A DNA stretch of 64,000 bases from Mycolicibacterium goodii. Lineage in GTDB: Bacteria > Actinomycetota > Actinomycetes > Mycobacteriales > Mycobacteriaceae. How positions within the stretch are numbered: position 1 is the stretch's first letter; each line of letters opens with the position of its first letter. A program made the translations under genes and the position numbers. Below, one piece after another: positions 42,968 to 52,192 of the stretch. The stretch covers positions 434,001 through 498,000 of the forward strand of contig NZ_CP012150.1 of assembly GCF_001187505.1 (NCBI RefSeq), in the 5' to 3' direction. The notes beneath the pieces were generated by a model. That model did not search any database. It saw only the letters and a program-made list of their open reading frames with translations, and had not been told where the DNA came from.

Positions 42968-43654
42968 TCAGCGCAGGTAGACCTCGCCGCCCGACGGATA
43001 GCCGCCGCCCTTGGTGGTGATGTGAACGTGGTCGTAGTGACCGTACGAGCCTTTACGTGCACCGCTGGGCGTGTAATAGGTGTCGCGCCATATGCAGTCC
43101 TGCAGCGCGAATCGCTCGGCGTTCCTGAGCGCATATGCCACGATCTCGTTGCCCAGCGCGATGCCCGCGGCGCTGCTGGGGTTGGGGATCATCACGTCCA
43201 GCGCCAGGCCGTTGGGATGCCAGCGCAGGGAATCCGCGCGGACACCGCCGATCTGCTGGATTTCCGGGAAGTCCGCGCTGACGCTGCGGGCGGCGAGGAT
43301 GGTCTTGACCTGCAAGCCGCGTTCCGGAGCGCGCCCGACCGGCAGCAGCTTCGGGATGTTGAGCACCCGCCACCGCGATGCGGTGGCGGGTTCGGCGCCC
43401 GGCAGGCTCACCCCGGCCGGTGTGACGGACGGGTTGGCCGCGGGCGCGGCGGCGACGACCTCCATGCCCGGAACGGGTTGTTCGGTGCCCTTCGGGTCTA
43501 CCGGTGCAGCTGCCGCGGGTTTGGCCGTCGGCTCGGGCGGGAATGGGTTGACATCACCGCCGACCGCGAAGAACACCGCGGCCGGAGCGATGACGGCAGC
43601 CGCGACCGCCGACGGCTTTCGCCTGCGGGGGCTGGCTAACGAGTGTCGGCCCAC
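42968..43654 (-). CDS. Exported zinc-peptidase-like protein (ARB_07466/M15-like domain)
   Basis: This protein of about 228 residues has a basic N-terminus and a membrane or signal segment (AVAAAVIAPAAVFFAVG), a Pro/Ala-rich spacer (residues about 45-95), then a domain with WHPNGLALDVMI and HYDHVHIT. The spacing of His, Asp and His-x-x-His resembles D-Ala-D-Ala carboxypeptidases of family M15, and the domain is the ARB_07466 type found in mycobacterial exported proteins. A cell-wall peptidase role is an inference. The start is uncertain: GTG at 43654 or 43663. Confidence 0.7.
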   Translation of the reverse strand: MGRHSLASPRRRKPSAVAAAVIAPAAVFFAVGGDVNPFPPEPTAKPAAAAPVDPKGTEQPVPGMEVVAAAPAANPSVTPAGVSLPGAEPATASRWRVLNIPKLLPVGRAPERGLQVKTILAARSVSADFPEIQQIGGVRADSLRWHPNGLALDVMIPNPSSAAGIALGNEIVAYALRNAERFALQDCIWRDTYYTPSGARKGSYGHYDHVHITTKGGGYPSGGEVYLR

Positions 43655-43777
43655 GGGCAGCACGATACGGGCGCCGGAATCGCAGGTCAGCAACGCCCTT
43701 GTGGCTCTGAGAGTTCTCTTAAGGTCTCTTCAAGATTAAGAACCCGCCGTTTCTGCTGGTCAAAGGTCACAAATCGG

Positions 43778-44512
43778 TCACGAAACGGTTGCGGAATTCT
43801 TAGCGTGCATAACGACCGTGAACGTCATCCGATCACCGCGATACAGGGAGCGCCGCTGCTCGATGGCAACGTTGTCCCGGTCGTAGGACACCCGGTTGAG
43901 CAGGAACATGGGTGTGCGCGCGTCGACCCCGAGAAGCGCCGATTCCCTGGCGTCCGGCAGGGCCGTGTCGATGGTGTCGACCGTCCGGTCGAACGCGATC
44001 CCGCGGCGCCGGATCTCGGCGTACAGCGACGCCTCGTGATCGAAGGTCTCCCGCAGGCCGGGATAGCGCTCGGCGGGCAGTTTCGTGGTCTCCAGGCCTA
44101 CCCGCACCCCGTCGGTGGTCAGCACCCGCTCCAACTGCAGGACGGGCGCGCCGACGACGATCCCGAGCTGGTCCGCGAGCACCTCGTCGGCGATCAGGTC
44201 GCTCCACGCGACGAGGATGCGGCCCGCACTCAACCCCTGTGCCTTGGCCGCCTCGGTGTAGGAGCCCATGCCGAGGGGTTGGCGGATCTTGGGCCGTGCG
44301 ACGACGGTGGTGCGGCCGCGCCGCTCCACCCGGCCGTCGATCAGCAGTTCACGCAGTGCCTGGCGCACGGTTTCCCTGGCGACCTCGAACTGCTCGGCGA
44401 TCTCACGCTCGGCCGGAAACGGATCACCGATGCGCATGCCGTCGAGCATGCGGTCGAGCTCGGCACGAATGACCTGATGCTTGAGTAATCGTGGCGCCGC
44501 GCCCGCTGTCAC
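43778..44512 (-). CDS. phnF: GntR/HutC-family repressor PhnF
   Basis: This 244-residue regulator has an N-terminal winged helix (LLKHQVIRAELDRMLDG, then FPAEREIAEQFEVARETVRQALREL) and a C-terminal UTRA ligand domain (about 85-240). GTG 44512 gives exactly the 244 residues known for M. smegmatis PhnF and leaves the operators outside the gene; a longer in-frame start would put one operator inside it. In M. smegmatis PhnF represses the adjoining phnDCE operon when phosphate is plentiful. The two operator copies are present between the genes here. Confidence 0.93.
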   Translation of the reverse strand: MTAGAAPRLLKHQVIRAELDRMLDGMRIGDPFPAEREIAEQFEVARETVRQALRELLIDGRVERRGRTTVVARPKIRQPLGMGSYTEAAKAQGLSAGRILVAWSDLIADEVLADQLGIVVGAPVLQLERVLTTDGVRVGLETTKLPAERYPGLRETFDHEASLYAEIRRRGIAFDRTVDTIDTALPDARESALLGVDARTPMFLLNRVSYDRDNVAIEQRRSLYRGDRMTFTVVMHAKNSATVS

Positions 44513-44557
44513 GAGGTCAACGTAACCCACGACCGGGCCCGCCGGTTGGCCTGCGGT

Positions 44558-44569
44558 TGGTATAGACCA
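44558..44569. promoter_or_regulatory. PhnF box 1
   Basis: TGGTATAGACCA, the exact operator reported for PhnF in M. smegmatis, close to the phnF start. Confidence 0.92.
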
Positions 44570-44615
44570 AGACGTATTCGCTTGTTCACCTTCCATTTTC
44601 CCGAGATGCACCCGT

Positions 44616-44627
44616 TGGTATAGACCA
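44616..44627. promoter_or_regulatory. PhnF box 2
   Basis: A second exact TGGTATAGACCA, 58 bases from the first and 82 bases ahead of phnD. The pair allows one regulator to control both divergent promoters. Confidence 0.92.
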
Positions 44628-44709
44628 CCGCACAAGGTGTGTGGGCGAGGCCGCCGATCCCCTGCGTGCCCACAACGACTTCTGATGCCTGTGAAAGGTT
44701 CTGCGCGAC

Positions 44710-45675
44710 ATGAAAATCCGCGTTCACCACAAGATCGCCGCGGCGGCGGCCTGCGTCGCACTGCTGGCCTCGGCCTGTTCTGGCTCCGAGAAATCCGACT
44801 CCCCCACCGCCGAGGGTTTCCCCGAGACCCTCACGCTGGCCGCGGTCCCGGCCGAGAACTCCACCGACCTGAAGGCCAGCTACGACCCGCTGATCAAGAT
44901 GCTGGAGAAGCAGACCGGTTCCAAGGTCGAGTTCGTGCAGGCCTCCGACTACGCCGGCGTCGTCGAGGGCATGATCGCGGGCAACGTCGACCTGGCGTTC
45001 TTCGGTCCGTTCGCCTACGTGGTGGCCGGGGTCAACGGAGCCAAGATGACCCCGCTCGGCGCGGTGATCAAGGACGAGGGGACCGCGCCGGGTTACCAGT
45101 CCTACGGGCTCGCCCGTGCGGACGAGGACAACATCAACGGCCTCAAGGACTTTGCCGGCAAGAAGGTGTGCTTCGTCGATCCGGGTTCGACCTCGGGCTT
45201 CCTGTACCCGACCGCCGGCCTGATCGAAGAGGGCGTCGTGAAATCGGGTTCGGAGGCCGACATCTCGGCGGCGATGTCGCCGATCTTCGCCGGTGGACAC
45301 GACTCGTCGGCGCTGGCGATCGCCAACGGCGACTGCGACGCGGGTTTCGCGTTCGACACCATGGTCGACAAGACCATGATCGAGAAGGGCGACCTCAAAC
45401 CCGGTCAGCTCAAGACGGTGTGGAAATCGGAGATGATCGCCGGTTCGGTGTTCGCCGCCAACGACGCGCTGGGGCCCGAGGCGATCGACAAGCTCAAGAC
45501 GGTGTTCACCCAGGACGCCAACGTGAAAGCCTTCGAGGCAGAAGGCTTCTGCCAGGGTGAGGCATGCCGCATCACCGACGAGCGGGCGTGGGGCGTGGTG
45601 CCGGCATCCGACTCGGACTACGACGGGGTGCGCCACGTGTGCGACGTGACCGGCTCCGAGAAGTGCAAGGGCTGA
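44710..45675 (+). CDS. phnD: Phosphate/phosphonate ABC transporter binding lipoprotein PhnD
   Basis: This 321-residue lipoprotein has a signal ending LLASAC with lipidation at Cys23. The mature protein is a PhnD-type binding protein (LKASYDPLIKMLEKQTGSKV, then FVDPGSTSGFLYP). In M. smegmatis the PhnDCE system imports inorganic phosphate with high affinity. The absence of any C-P lyase gene here agrees with that. ATG 44710 follows GAAAGG. It is the first gene of the phnDCE operon. Confidence 0.93.
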   Translation: MKIRVHHKIAAAAACVALLASACSGSEKSDSPTAEGFPETLTLAAVPAENSTDLKASYDPLIKMLEKQTGSKVEFVQASDYAGVVEGMIAGNVDLAFFGPFAYVVAGVNGAKMTPLGAVIKDEGTAPGYQSYGLARADEDNINGLKDFAGKKVCFVDPGSTSGFLYPTAGLIEEGVVKSGSEADISAAMSPIFAGGHDSSALAIANGDCDAGFAFDTMVDKTMIEKGDLKPGQLKTVWKSEMIAGSVFAANDALGPEAIDKLKTVFTQDANVKAFEAEGFCQGEACRITDERAWGVVPASDSDYDGVRHVCDVTGSEKCKG

Positions 45676-45676
45676 C

Positions 45677-46501
45677 GTGACCCCGGACGCCAGTCCCGTC
45701 GCGGGCGACCTCGTGACCGTCGCGGGCGACGACCTCGTGATCGCCGCCCGCGACGTCACCAAACGGTTCGGTGACACGCTGGCCCTCGATCGCGTGTCGC
45801 TCGACGTGCACCGCAGTGAGCTGTTGGTGCTGCTCGGTCTGTCCGGGTCAGGCAAATCCACACTCCTGCGGTGCCTCAACGGTTTACACCCGGTCACCTC
45901 CGGCAGCGTCGACGTCGGCGGCACACGGGTGGATCAGGCCTCGAATGCCCAGCTGCGTGCCCTGCGGCGTCGGGTCGGGTTCGTGTTCCAGCATTTCAAC
46001 CTCGTGGGCCGGCTCAGCTGCCTGGAGAACGTCCTCATCGGCGGGCTGGGCCGGCTGCGCCTGCCGCGTTACGGTGCCCTGACCTATCCCAGGCAGATGC
46101 GCGCCGAGGCCCTTGCCCATCTCGACCGGGTCGGGCTCGCCGACCACGCCGACCGGCGGGCCGACACGCTCTCGGGCGGACAACAACAGCGCGTGGCGAT
46201 CGCGAGAACGCTGATGCAGCAGCCCGCACTGCTGCTCGCCGACGAGCCGGTCGCCTCACTGGATCCCGAAAACGCCGGTGTCGTCATGGATCTGCTGTTC
46301 CGGGTGTGCATCGAGGAGAAGCTGACGGTGGTCTGCACGTTGCACCAGGTCGATCTGGCGCTGGGCTGGGCGCACCGGCTGGTGGGCCTGCAGAACGGCC
46401 GCAAGGTCCTCGACCGGCCCGCGGTCGGGATGACCCGCGACGACGTCATGGCGATCTACCAGCGCGTCGAACCCGCCGTCACCCCCGCACGTCCCGCATG
46501 A
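45677..46501 (+). CDS. phnC: Phosphate/phosphonate ABC transporter ATPase PhnC
   Basis: This 274-residue ATPase has Walker A GLSGSGKSTL (about 53-62), signature [15 protein letters not shown], and Walker B LLADEPVASLD. It energises the permease encoded downstream. It starts at GTG 45677, one base after the phnD stop, and overlaps phnE by ATGA. Confidence 0.93.
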   Translation: MTPDASPVAGDLVTVAGDDLVIAARDVTKRFGDTLALDRVSLDVHRSELLVLLGLSGSGKSTLLRCLNGLHPVTSGSVDVGGTRVDQASNAQLRALRRRVGFVFQHFNLVGRLSCLENVLIGGLGRLRLPRYGALTYPRQMRAEALAHLDRVGLADHADRRADTLSGGQQQRVAIARTLMQQPALLLADEPVASLDPENAGVVMDLLFRVCIEEKLTVVCTLHQVDLALGWAHRLVGLQNGRKVLDRPAVGMTRDDVMAIYQRVEPAVTPARPA

Positions 46502-48090
46502 CAACCGAACTCACCCGCCCGCAGGCGTCACCCTCGCGACGTTCACAAAAACCCTCACTCCCCGGGCTTTTGCAGCTCGTCGCGATCGCGGCGGTCCTCG
46601 CCACCATCGTCTCGGCGTGGGCCATCGATTTCGCTCCCATCGCCCTGATCGACGGCACCGACCACATCGTCGCCCTGCTGGAGCGGATGATCCCGCCACG
46701 GCTCGACGACCCGGGCCGGGTCACCGTGCTGGCCCTCGAGACCCTGCTGATGGCGGTGCTCGGCACCACGCTCGCGGCGGTCGCATCGGTTCCGCTGGCT
46801 TTCCTCGCCGCACGCAACACCTCCCCGCATCCGTTCGTGCAGGCCGCGGCGCGGGCCGTCATCACGTTCTGCCGCGCCATGCCGGACCTGTTGTTCGCGG
46901 TGCTGTTCGTCCGTGCGCTCGGAATCGGTGTGCTGCCAGGGATTCTCGCGTTGGCCCTGCACTCGATCGGCATGCTCGGCAAGGTGTTCGCCGACGCGAT
47001 CGAGCAGACCGACCCCGGACCACGTGAGGCGGTCCGCAGCACCGGCGTCGGCCGGTTCCGCGAACTGCTCAACGCCGTCGTCCCACAGGTGGTCCCGTCG
47101 TGGATCGCCACGTTCGTCTACCGCATCGACATCAACCTGCGGATGTCGGTGGTCCTCGGTTTCGTCGGTGCGGGCGGCATCGGGTTCGCATTGCAGGATG
47201 CGTTGCGCGGACTGATCTATCCCCGCGCACTCGGCATCGTCTGCGTGATCCTGGCGATCATCGCCGCAATGGAGTTGCTGGTCATCGCGATCCGGCGGAT
47301 CCTGCTGGAACCGGCGCGGTCGGATGCGTTGCGCGACCGCATCATGCGGTTCAGCCTCTCGGGTCTGCTCGTCGCCTCCTGTGTCGCGGCGTTCGTGCTC
47401 CTCAAGATCAACCCGCTGGCACTGTTCACCTGGGTGGGCCCATCGGTCGAGGTCTTCGCGAGAATGGTGCCGCCGGACTTCGATGCGCTCGGTGTCGACC
47501 TGTTCGGTGCGGCGGCCCAGACCGTCGCGATTGGTGTCGTGGCCACGGCAATCGGCATTGTCGCGTCGATTCCGGCGGGAATCCTGGCCGCCCGCAACGT
47601 GACTCCCCACCCTGTGCTGTACTGGCTCGCCCGCGCCTGGATTCTGGTGGTGCGGGCCGTGCCCGAACTGATCCTCGCGGTGGTCTTCGTCGCGGCACTC
47701 GGTCTCGGACCGATCGCCGGGACGTGTGCACTGGCCATCGGGTCGGTCGGGTTCTTGGCCAAGCTGGTCGCCGACGCCGTCGAGGAGATCGACCCGGGAC
47801 CGATGGAGGCGGTGCGCTCGGTCGGCGGGGGTTGGTGGAAGACGTTGTTCGCCGCGGTGCTGCCCCAGTCCATGCCCGCGATGGTCGGTTCCAGCCTCTA
47901 CCTGTTCGACGTCAACGTGCGCACGTCGACGATCCTTGGCATCGTCGGTGCCGGCGGGGTGGGTTTCCTGCTGTTCGAGTCGATCCGCACGCTCAACTTC
48001 GACATCGCCGGCGCGATCGTGGTCGTCATCTTCGTGATCGTCTACGCCATCGAGCGGCTGTCAGGCTGGATCCGCTCGCGTCTGGTGTGA
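46498..48090 (+). CDS. phnE: Fused double-domain permease PhnE
   Basis: This 530-residue protein contains two PhnE permease domains in tandem. The first (about 20-275) and second (about 285-525) repeat the same order: a hydrophobic start, ARNTSPHPF/ARNVTPHPV, then EQTDPGPREAVRSTG/EEIDPGPMEAVRSVG and VVLGFVGAGGIGF/TILGIVGAGGVGF. Typical PhnE is a single domain that pairs with itself or a sister protein, so this is a covalent dimer. Its ATG overlaps the phnC stop. Confidence 0.93.
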   Translation: MTTELTRPQASPSRRSQKPSLPGLLQLVAIAAVLATIVSAWAIDFAPIALIDGTDHIVALLERMIPPRLDDPGRVTVLALETLLMAVLGTTLAAVASVPLAFLAARNTSPHPFVQAAARAVITFCRAMPDLLFAVLFVRALGIGVLPGILALALHSIGMLGKVFADAIEQTDPGPREAVRSTGVGRFRELLNAVVPQVVPSWIATFVYRIDINLRMSVVLGFVGAGGIGFALQDALRGLIYPRALGIVCVILAIIAAMELLVIAIRRILLEPARSDALRDRIMRFSLSGLLVASCVAAFVLLKINPLALFTWVGPSVEVFARMVPPDFDALGVDLFGAAAQTVAIGVVATAIGIVASIPAGILAARNVTPHPVLYWLARAWILVVRAVPELILAVVFVAALGLGPIAGTCALAIGSVGFLAKLVADAVEEIDPGPMEAVRSVGGGWWKTLFAAVLPQSMPAMVGSSLYLFDVNVRTSTILGIVGAGGVGFLLFESIRTLNFDIAGAIVVVIFVIVYAIERLSGWIRSRLV

Positions 48091-48150
48091 CGTGCCGACC
48101 TGCGCGGCAGACCGACACGTTCAACGAAAGCGCCTCGTAGGTCGGCTGTT

Positions 48151-49008
48151 TCAGCCTGCGAACACCCGGATCCAGTCGACCAGCATCTCGGCCGGATAGC
48201 TGCCCCCTGCGGGTTCGCGGCCGCCGGAGCCACCGACGGCGATGTTGAACACCGGCACCATGGTGTAACCCGGATCGTTGAAAGGCCAGTCCTGCAACGA
48301 GTTCGCGGGAACCTGGAAGAACGGCTCCATGCCGGGCTGGTAGTCCTTCCAGAAGTACATGCCCTCGGGTTTCCACGTCATCCGCCAGGTGTGCCAGTTG
48401 CTGTCGACGGGATGCGGGTAGGTGGCGAAGGATTCGCCGTCGAGTCGCGCGTGCACGGTGGTGCCCGACGGCCAGTCCCGATTGCCGTACCACTCGACGA
48501 GGTCGACCTCACCACCGCGGACCGGGTCGTCATTGAGAAGCCAGAAGGCCGGCCAGGCCCCGTCGGTGAGGCAGTTGAGCTTGACGCGGGCCTCCCACGT
48601 CGTCCCGATGCCGCCGCGCCACAGACCGACCACCTTGGCGCTGGCGTACTTCTCCTGGATCGTCGTCCCGGGGCCGCGCGTCGCACGGATGACGAGATTG
48701 CCCTTGCCGTCCTGGAAGGCATGCTCCTGGTCGGTCACGTACCGCCCCATGTTGTACGGCTTGTCCCACTCGACCGGGTTCTTGATGGTCTCGCGGGCCG
48801 GCACCAGGTACCACCACGCCGGGTCCGGTGGCGATCCCGCCGGACCGTTGAACTCGTCCTGGAACAGAAAGGTGGGCTCGGCCGCCGCGGCGGGCCCCGG
48901 ACCGGGCGGGTTATCTCCGATGAGCGGGTCGGCGCCTGCCGTCCCGACGGGAAGCGCAGCGGCTGCCACCCCCAGTCCCATCATGAACATCACACTGCGA
49001 CGATCCAT
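48151..49008 (-). CDS. Exported glycoside hydrolase family 16 (beta-1,3-glucanase-like)
   Basis: This 285-residue enzyme has a Tat-like signal (MDRRSVMFMMGLG) and a GH16 beta-jellyroll with the catalytic motif EVDLVE (Glu167, Asp169, Glu172). WPAFWLLN and GNLVIRAT are typical of laminarinases. It would cleave beta-1,3-glucans outside the cell. M. tuberculosis Rv0315 is the likely counterpart. ATG 49008 is preferred to an in-frame ATG nine bases upstream because it starts the signal. It is convergent with phnE. Confidence 0.92.
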   Translation of the reverse strand: MDRRSVMFMMGLGVAAAALPVGTAGADPLIGDNPPGPGPAAAAEPTFLFQDEFNGPAGSPPDPAWWYLVPARETIKNPVEWDKPYNMGRYVTDQEHAFQDGKGNLVIRATRGPGTTIQEKYASAKVVGLWRGGIGTTWEARVKLNCLTDGAWPAFWLLNDDPVRGGEVDLVEWYGNRDWPSGTTVHARLDGESFATYPHPVDSNWHTWRMTWKPEGMYFWKDYQPGMEPFFQVPANSLQDWPFNDPGYTMVPVFNIAVGGSGGREPAGGSYPAEMLVDWIRVFAG

Positions 49009-49535
49009 TTGAGGCACACGCAGACAATAGCGGGGCCGGGAAGCATACGGCGTATTTCGGTCCTGTCAACCATCGCGGGTCGCCGCTTCCGGAACCGCTC
49101 GCGAAACACAAAGTCCCAGCTGAGGACACATCGCAGCCACGACGAGGGTGGGCAGGCCTCGCCGTCGCGCTCCCGGCGCCATAACAGCGCTTATGGCGCG
49201 CGCGGCGGCCACTGCGTCGGCGGCACAGGACTCCTCGAGGCGAGGTGATTTCGGCCGAGAACCGGACAACTCGGCAGGTCCGGGGAGCGCGGCCGCACCC
49301 TTATCGCCGGAGTCAATCGTTGCGCGAAACGTCACACTCTCGTCATTCTCGCAGTATGTGCGCCTATCTGAGGTGGTCGGACCCGTAGCCACTCCACACA
49401 GATTCCATTTACACAGAAGAAACTTCGGCCGTTCGACTTGCGGACCGTGAATTTTCCCGAAAGATGCTCAACGGCCCACTCAGATGGCGTAGAGCTGTAT
49501 CCGGGGCATCCAAGTTTGGAAATCAAGGGGAATCA
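49009..49535. other. Intergenic stretch upstream of the peptide transporter operon
   Basis: The 527 bases between the glucanase and the oppA-like gene hold no recognised gene. The clearest structure is the perfect inverted repeat at 49176-49199. The region should hold the two divergent promoters; no clear hexamers were seen. AAGGGG lies ahead of the binding-protein start. Confidence 0.45.
49176..49199. promoter_or_regulatory. Palindrome in the divergent glucanase/opp intergenic region
   Basis: GCGCCATAA (49176-49184) and TTATGGCGC (49191-49199) are exact inverted copies around CAGCGC. No T-run follows. It may be an operator for either divergent gene. Confidence 0.45.
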
Positions 49536-51182
49536 ATGATCGCTGGGCGCAAAGTTCTGACCATCGCCAGTGTCACCGCCGTAGCCGTGTTGGGGGTCGC
49601 CGCATGCGGGGGCGGCGGAGGCAGCGGCGGGACTGCCAATGAGGGCGGGGAGGTCAACGTCACCATGACGTCGTTCCCCGACTACATCGACCCGCAGCTC
49701 TCCTACACGATGGAGGGCTGGGAGGTCATGTACAACACCTACGTCCCGCTGCTGACGTACAAGCACGTCAAGGGCGAAGACGGCACCGAGGTGGTGCCCG
49801 GGCTCGCCAAGGACATGCCCGAGGTGTCCCCCGACGGCAAGACCTACAAACTCACGTTGCGGCCGAACATGAAATACGCCGACGGAACTCCCATCAAGGC
49901 ATCGGATTTCACGTACGCCATCCAGCGGCTGTTCAAGGCCGATTCGGGCGGTTCGGTGTTCTACGGCGTCATCGTCGGCGCCAACGACTACGCAGAGGGC
50001 AAGGCGGACACCATCAGTGGCATCCAGACCAATGATGACACCGGTGACATAACCATCAACCTGACCGAGCCGAACGGTACGTTCGACAACCTGCTCGGGC
50101 TGCCGTTCTCGGCGCCGGTCCCGCCGACCACGCCGCTGGACACCGACGCCACCAACAACCCGCCGCCGGGCAGCGGGCCGTTCACCATCACGAGTGTCGA
50201 TGCGCCACACACCTTGACGATGGAGCGCAACCCGCAGTTCCAGACCGTCAAGGACGCTGGCGCCTCGGAGGTGGCCGACGGGCACGTCGACAAGATCATC
50301 GTCACGCAGAACAAGAGCAACAGCGCGCAGGTCACCGACATCGAGCAGAACAAGACCGACTTCATGCACGATCCGCCGGACGCCGACCGGCTGCCCGAGG
50401 TCAAGGCCCGCTACAGCGACCGGTTCCGGCTCGAGGAATCCATCAACACCTACTACTTCTGGATGAACACGCAGAAGGCGCCGTTCGACGACGTCCGCGT
50501 GCGTCAGGCCGTCAACTACGCGATCGACCCCGAGGCGCTCAACCGGGTGTTCGGTGGACGCCTGCATCCCACCCAGCAGATCCTGCCGCCGGGAATGCCC
50601 GGCTACGAGGAGTTCAAGCTGTACCCCGGACCGGACCTCAACAAGGCCAAACAGCTGATCGCCGAGGCGAATCCGGCCGACCGCGACATCACCGTGTGGA
50701 CCGATGACGAGCCCGACCGCAAGCGCATCGGCGAGTACTACCACGATGTGCTCACCCAGTTGGGGTTCAACGCGACGCTGAAAGTCATCGCAGGCGACGT
50801 CTACTGGACCACGATCGGCAATCAGACGACGCCCGATCTCGACACCGGGTTCGCCGACTGGTTCCAGGACTTCCCGCACCCGGACGACTTCTTCCGGCCG
50901 CTGATCAACGGGAAGAGCATCCTGCCGACCAACGGCAACAACTATTCCCGGGTGAACATCCCCCCGCTCGACGCCAAGATGAATGAGCTTCTCACCCAGC
51001 AGCTCACGGACGAGACCAAGAAGGGTTACGCCGATCTCGACCGGGCCTACATGGAGCAGGCCGTCTGGGCGCCGTACGGCAACGAGCAACTTGCGACGTT
51101 CCTGTCCGACCGGATGGACTTCGACAGGAGCTACCACCACCTGTTGTTCAACCAGGACTTCACGTCGTTCGCGCTCAAATGA
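49536..51182 (+). CDS. Peptide/solute ABC transporter binding lipoprotein (OppA/DppA family)
   Basis: This 548-residue lipoprotein has a signal ending GVAAC with lipidation at Cys24 and a Gly-rich linker. The family 5 binding fold follows (GLAKDMPEVSPDGKTYKLTLR, then PFDDVRVRQAVNYAIDPEAL). It captures peptides or similar solutes for the permease and ATPase genes downstream. ATG 49536 has AAGGGG upstream; a longer frame begins at 49464 but lacks a signal. It overlaps the next gene by four bases. Confidence 0.93.
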   Translation: MIAGRKVLTIASVTAVAVLGVAACGGGGGSGGTANEGGEVNVTMTSFPDYIDPQLSYTMEGWEVMYNTYVPLLTYKHVKGEDGTEVVPGLAKDMPEVSPDGKTYKLTLRPNMKYADGTPIKASDFTYAIQRLFKADSGGSVFYGVIVGANDYAEGKADTISGIQTNDDTGDITINLTEPNGTFDNLLGLPFSAPVPPTTPLDTDATNNPPPGSGPFTITSVDAPHTLTMERNPQFQTVKDAGASEVADGHVDKIIVTQNKSNSAQVTDIEQNKTDFMHDPPDADRLPEVKARYSDRFRLEESINTYYFWMNTQKAPFDDVRVRQAVNYAIDPEALNRVFGGRLHPTQQILPPGMPGYEEFKLYPGPDLNKAKQLIAEANPADRDITVWTDDEPDRKRIGEYYHDVLTQLGFNATLKVIAGDVYWTTIGNQTTPDLDTGFADWFQDFPHPDDFFRPLINGKSILPTNGNNYSRVNIPPLDAKMNELLTQQLTDETKKGYADLDRAYMEQAVWAPYGNEQLATFLSDRMDFDRSYHHLLFNQDFTSFALK

Positions 51183-52189
51183 CCGACGTAGCTGAACCTG
51201 TCACGGTGGCCGGGCCCGTCCCGGCCACCGGCCACAGCCCCTGGTACCTGGCCTGGACGCGGCTGCGCCGCAACAAGGTTGCGCTCATCAGTGGTGGGGT
51301 GTTCATCCTCATCGTGCTGTTCTGCCTGGCGGCCCCGCTGTGGGCCGAGCACGTGGCACACACGTTGCCCAACGAGAACCACATCACCGACCAGGTGCTC
51401 ATCGACGGCGAGCAGACCTACGTCGTCTCGCCGGACGGCACCCCGATCGGCCCCGGCCTGCACGGCCGGTACCTACTCGGTGCCGATCAGAACGGCCGCG
51501 ACGTGATGGTGCGGTTGATGTACGGCGGTCGCACGTCGATCTACATCGGTCTCACCGCGGCCCTGGTGACCACCGTGCTCGCGGTGATCATCGGGCTGCT
51601 GGCCGGTTTCTACCGCGGCTGGATCGACACCGTGTTGTCGCGGGTCATGGATGTGGTGTGGGCCTTCCCGGTCCTGCTGCTCGGGATCGCGCTGGGCACC
51701 GCGTTGGCGCTCGGCGGGTTCAAGCTCGGGTTCATCCACGTCGCCGGTGACTCGCTGTGGATCCCGATCCTCATCATCGGCTGCGTGTACGTGCCGTACA
51801 TGGCGCGGCCGATCCGCGGTGAGGTACTCGCGTTGCGGCAGAAGGAGTTCGTCGAGGCCGCGATCGCCATGGGCAAGGGCCCGGTGCGGATCATGGTGTC
51901 CGAACTGCTGCCCAACATCGTCTCGACGATCATCGTGTTCTTCACGTTGAACATCGCCAACAACATGCTGCTGGAATCGGCCCTGTCGTTCCTTGGCGCG
52001 GGTGTCCGGCCGCCGAACGCGTCATGGGGCACGATGATCGCCGACGGGTACCAGACCATCTACACCGCACCGCATCTGACGATCGTTCCCGGTCTGATGA
52101 TCGTCATCACGGTGTTGTCGCTCAACGTCTTCGGTGACGGGCTGCGTGAAGCGCTCGATCCGAAGGCCAAGATCCGGTTGGAGCACTGA
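51179..52189 (+). CDS. Peptide ABC permease, OppC type
   Basis: This 336-residue permease has the OppC layout: a long N-terminal cytoplasmic start, a first helix (VALISGGVFILIVLFCL), an external segment, then five helices with the EAA loop (EVLALRQKEFVEAAIAMGKG). It overlaps the binding-protein stop (ATGA). Here the C-type permease precedes the B-type, the reverse of the E. coli order. Confidence 0.92.
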   Translation: MTDVAEPVTVAGPVPATGHSPWYLAWTRLRRNKVALISGGVFILIVLFCLAAPLWAEHVAHTLPNENHITDQVLIDGEQTYVVSPDGTPIGPGLHGRYLLGADQNGRDVMVRLMYGGRTSIYIGLTAALVTTVLAVIIGLLAGFYRGWIDTVLSRVMDVVWAFPVLLLGIALGTALALGGFKLGFIHVAGDSLWIPILIIGCVYVPYMARPIRGEVLALRQKEFVEAAIAMGKGPVRIMVSELLPNIVSTIIVFFTLNIANNMLLESALSFLGAGVRPPNASWGTMIADGYQTIYTAPHLTIVPGLMIVITVLSLNVFGDGLREALDPKAKIRLEH

Positions 52190-52192
52190 GCC

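Noticed and set aside
45871..46497. N-terminal extension of PhnE
   Set aside because: It runs through phnC in another frame; the ATG at 46498 overlapping the phnC stop is the proper start.
44710..48090. Phosphonate-degradation locus
   Set aside because: No C-P lyase or phosphonatase gene is present, and PhnF-linked phnDCE in mycobacteria serves phosphate uptake.
48094..48146. GCCGACCT and AGGTCGGC as a terminator between phnE and the glucanase
   Set aside because: The arms are eight bases with a loop of 37 bases, too weak to call.
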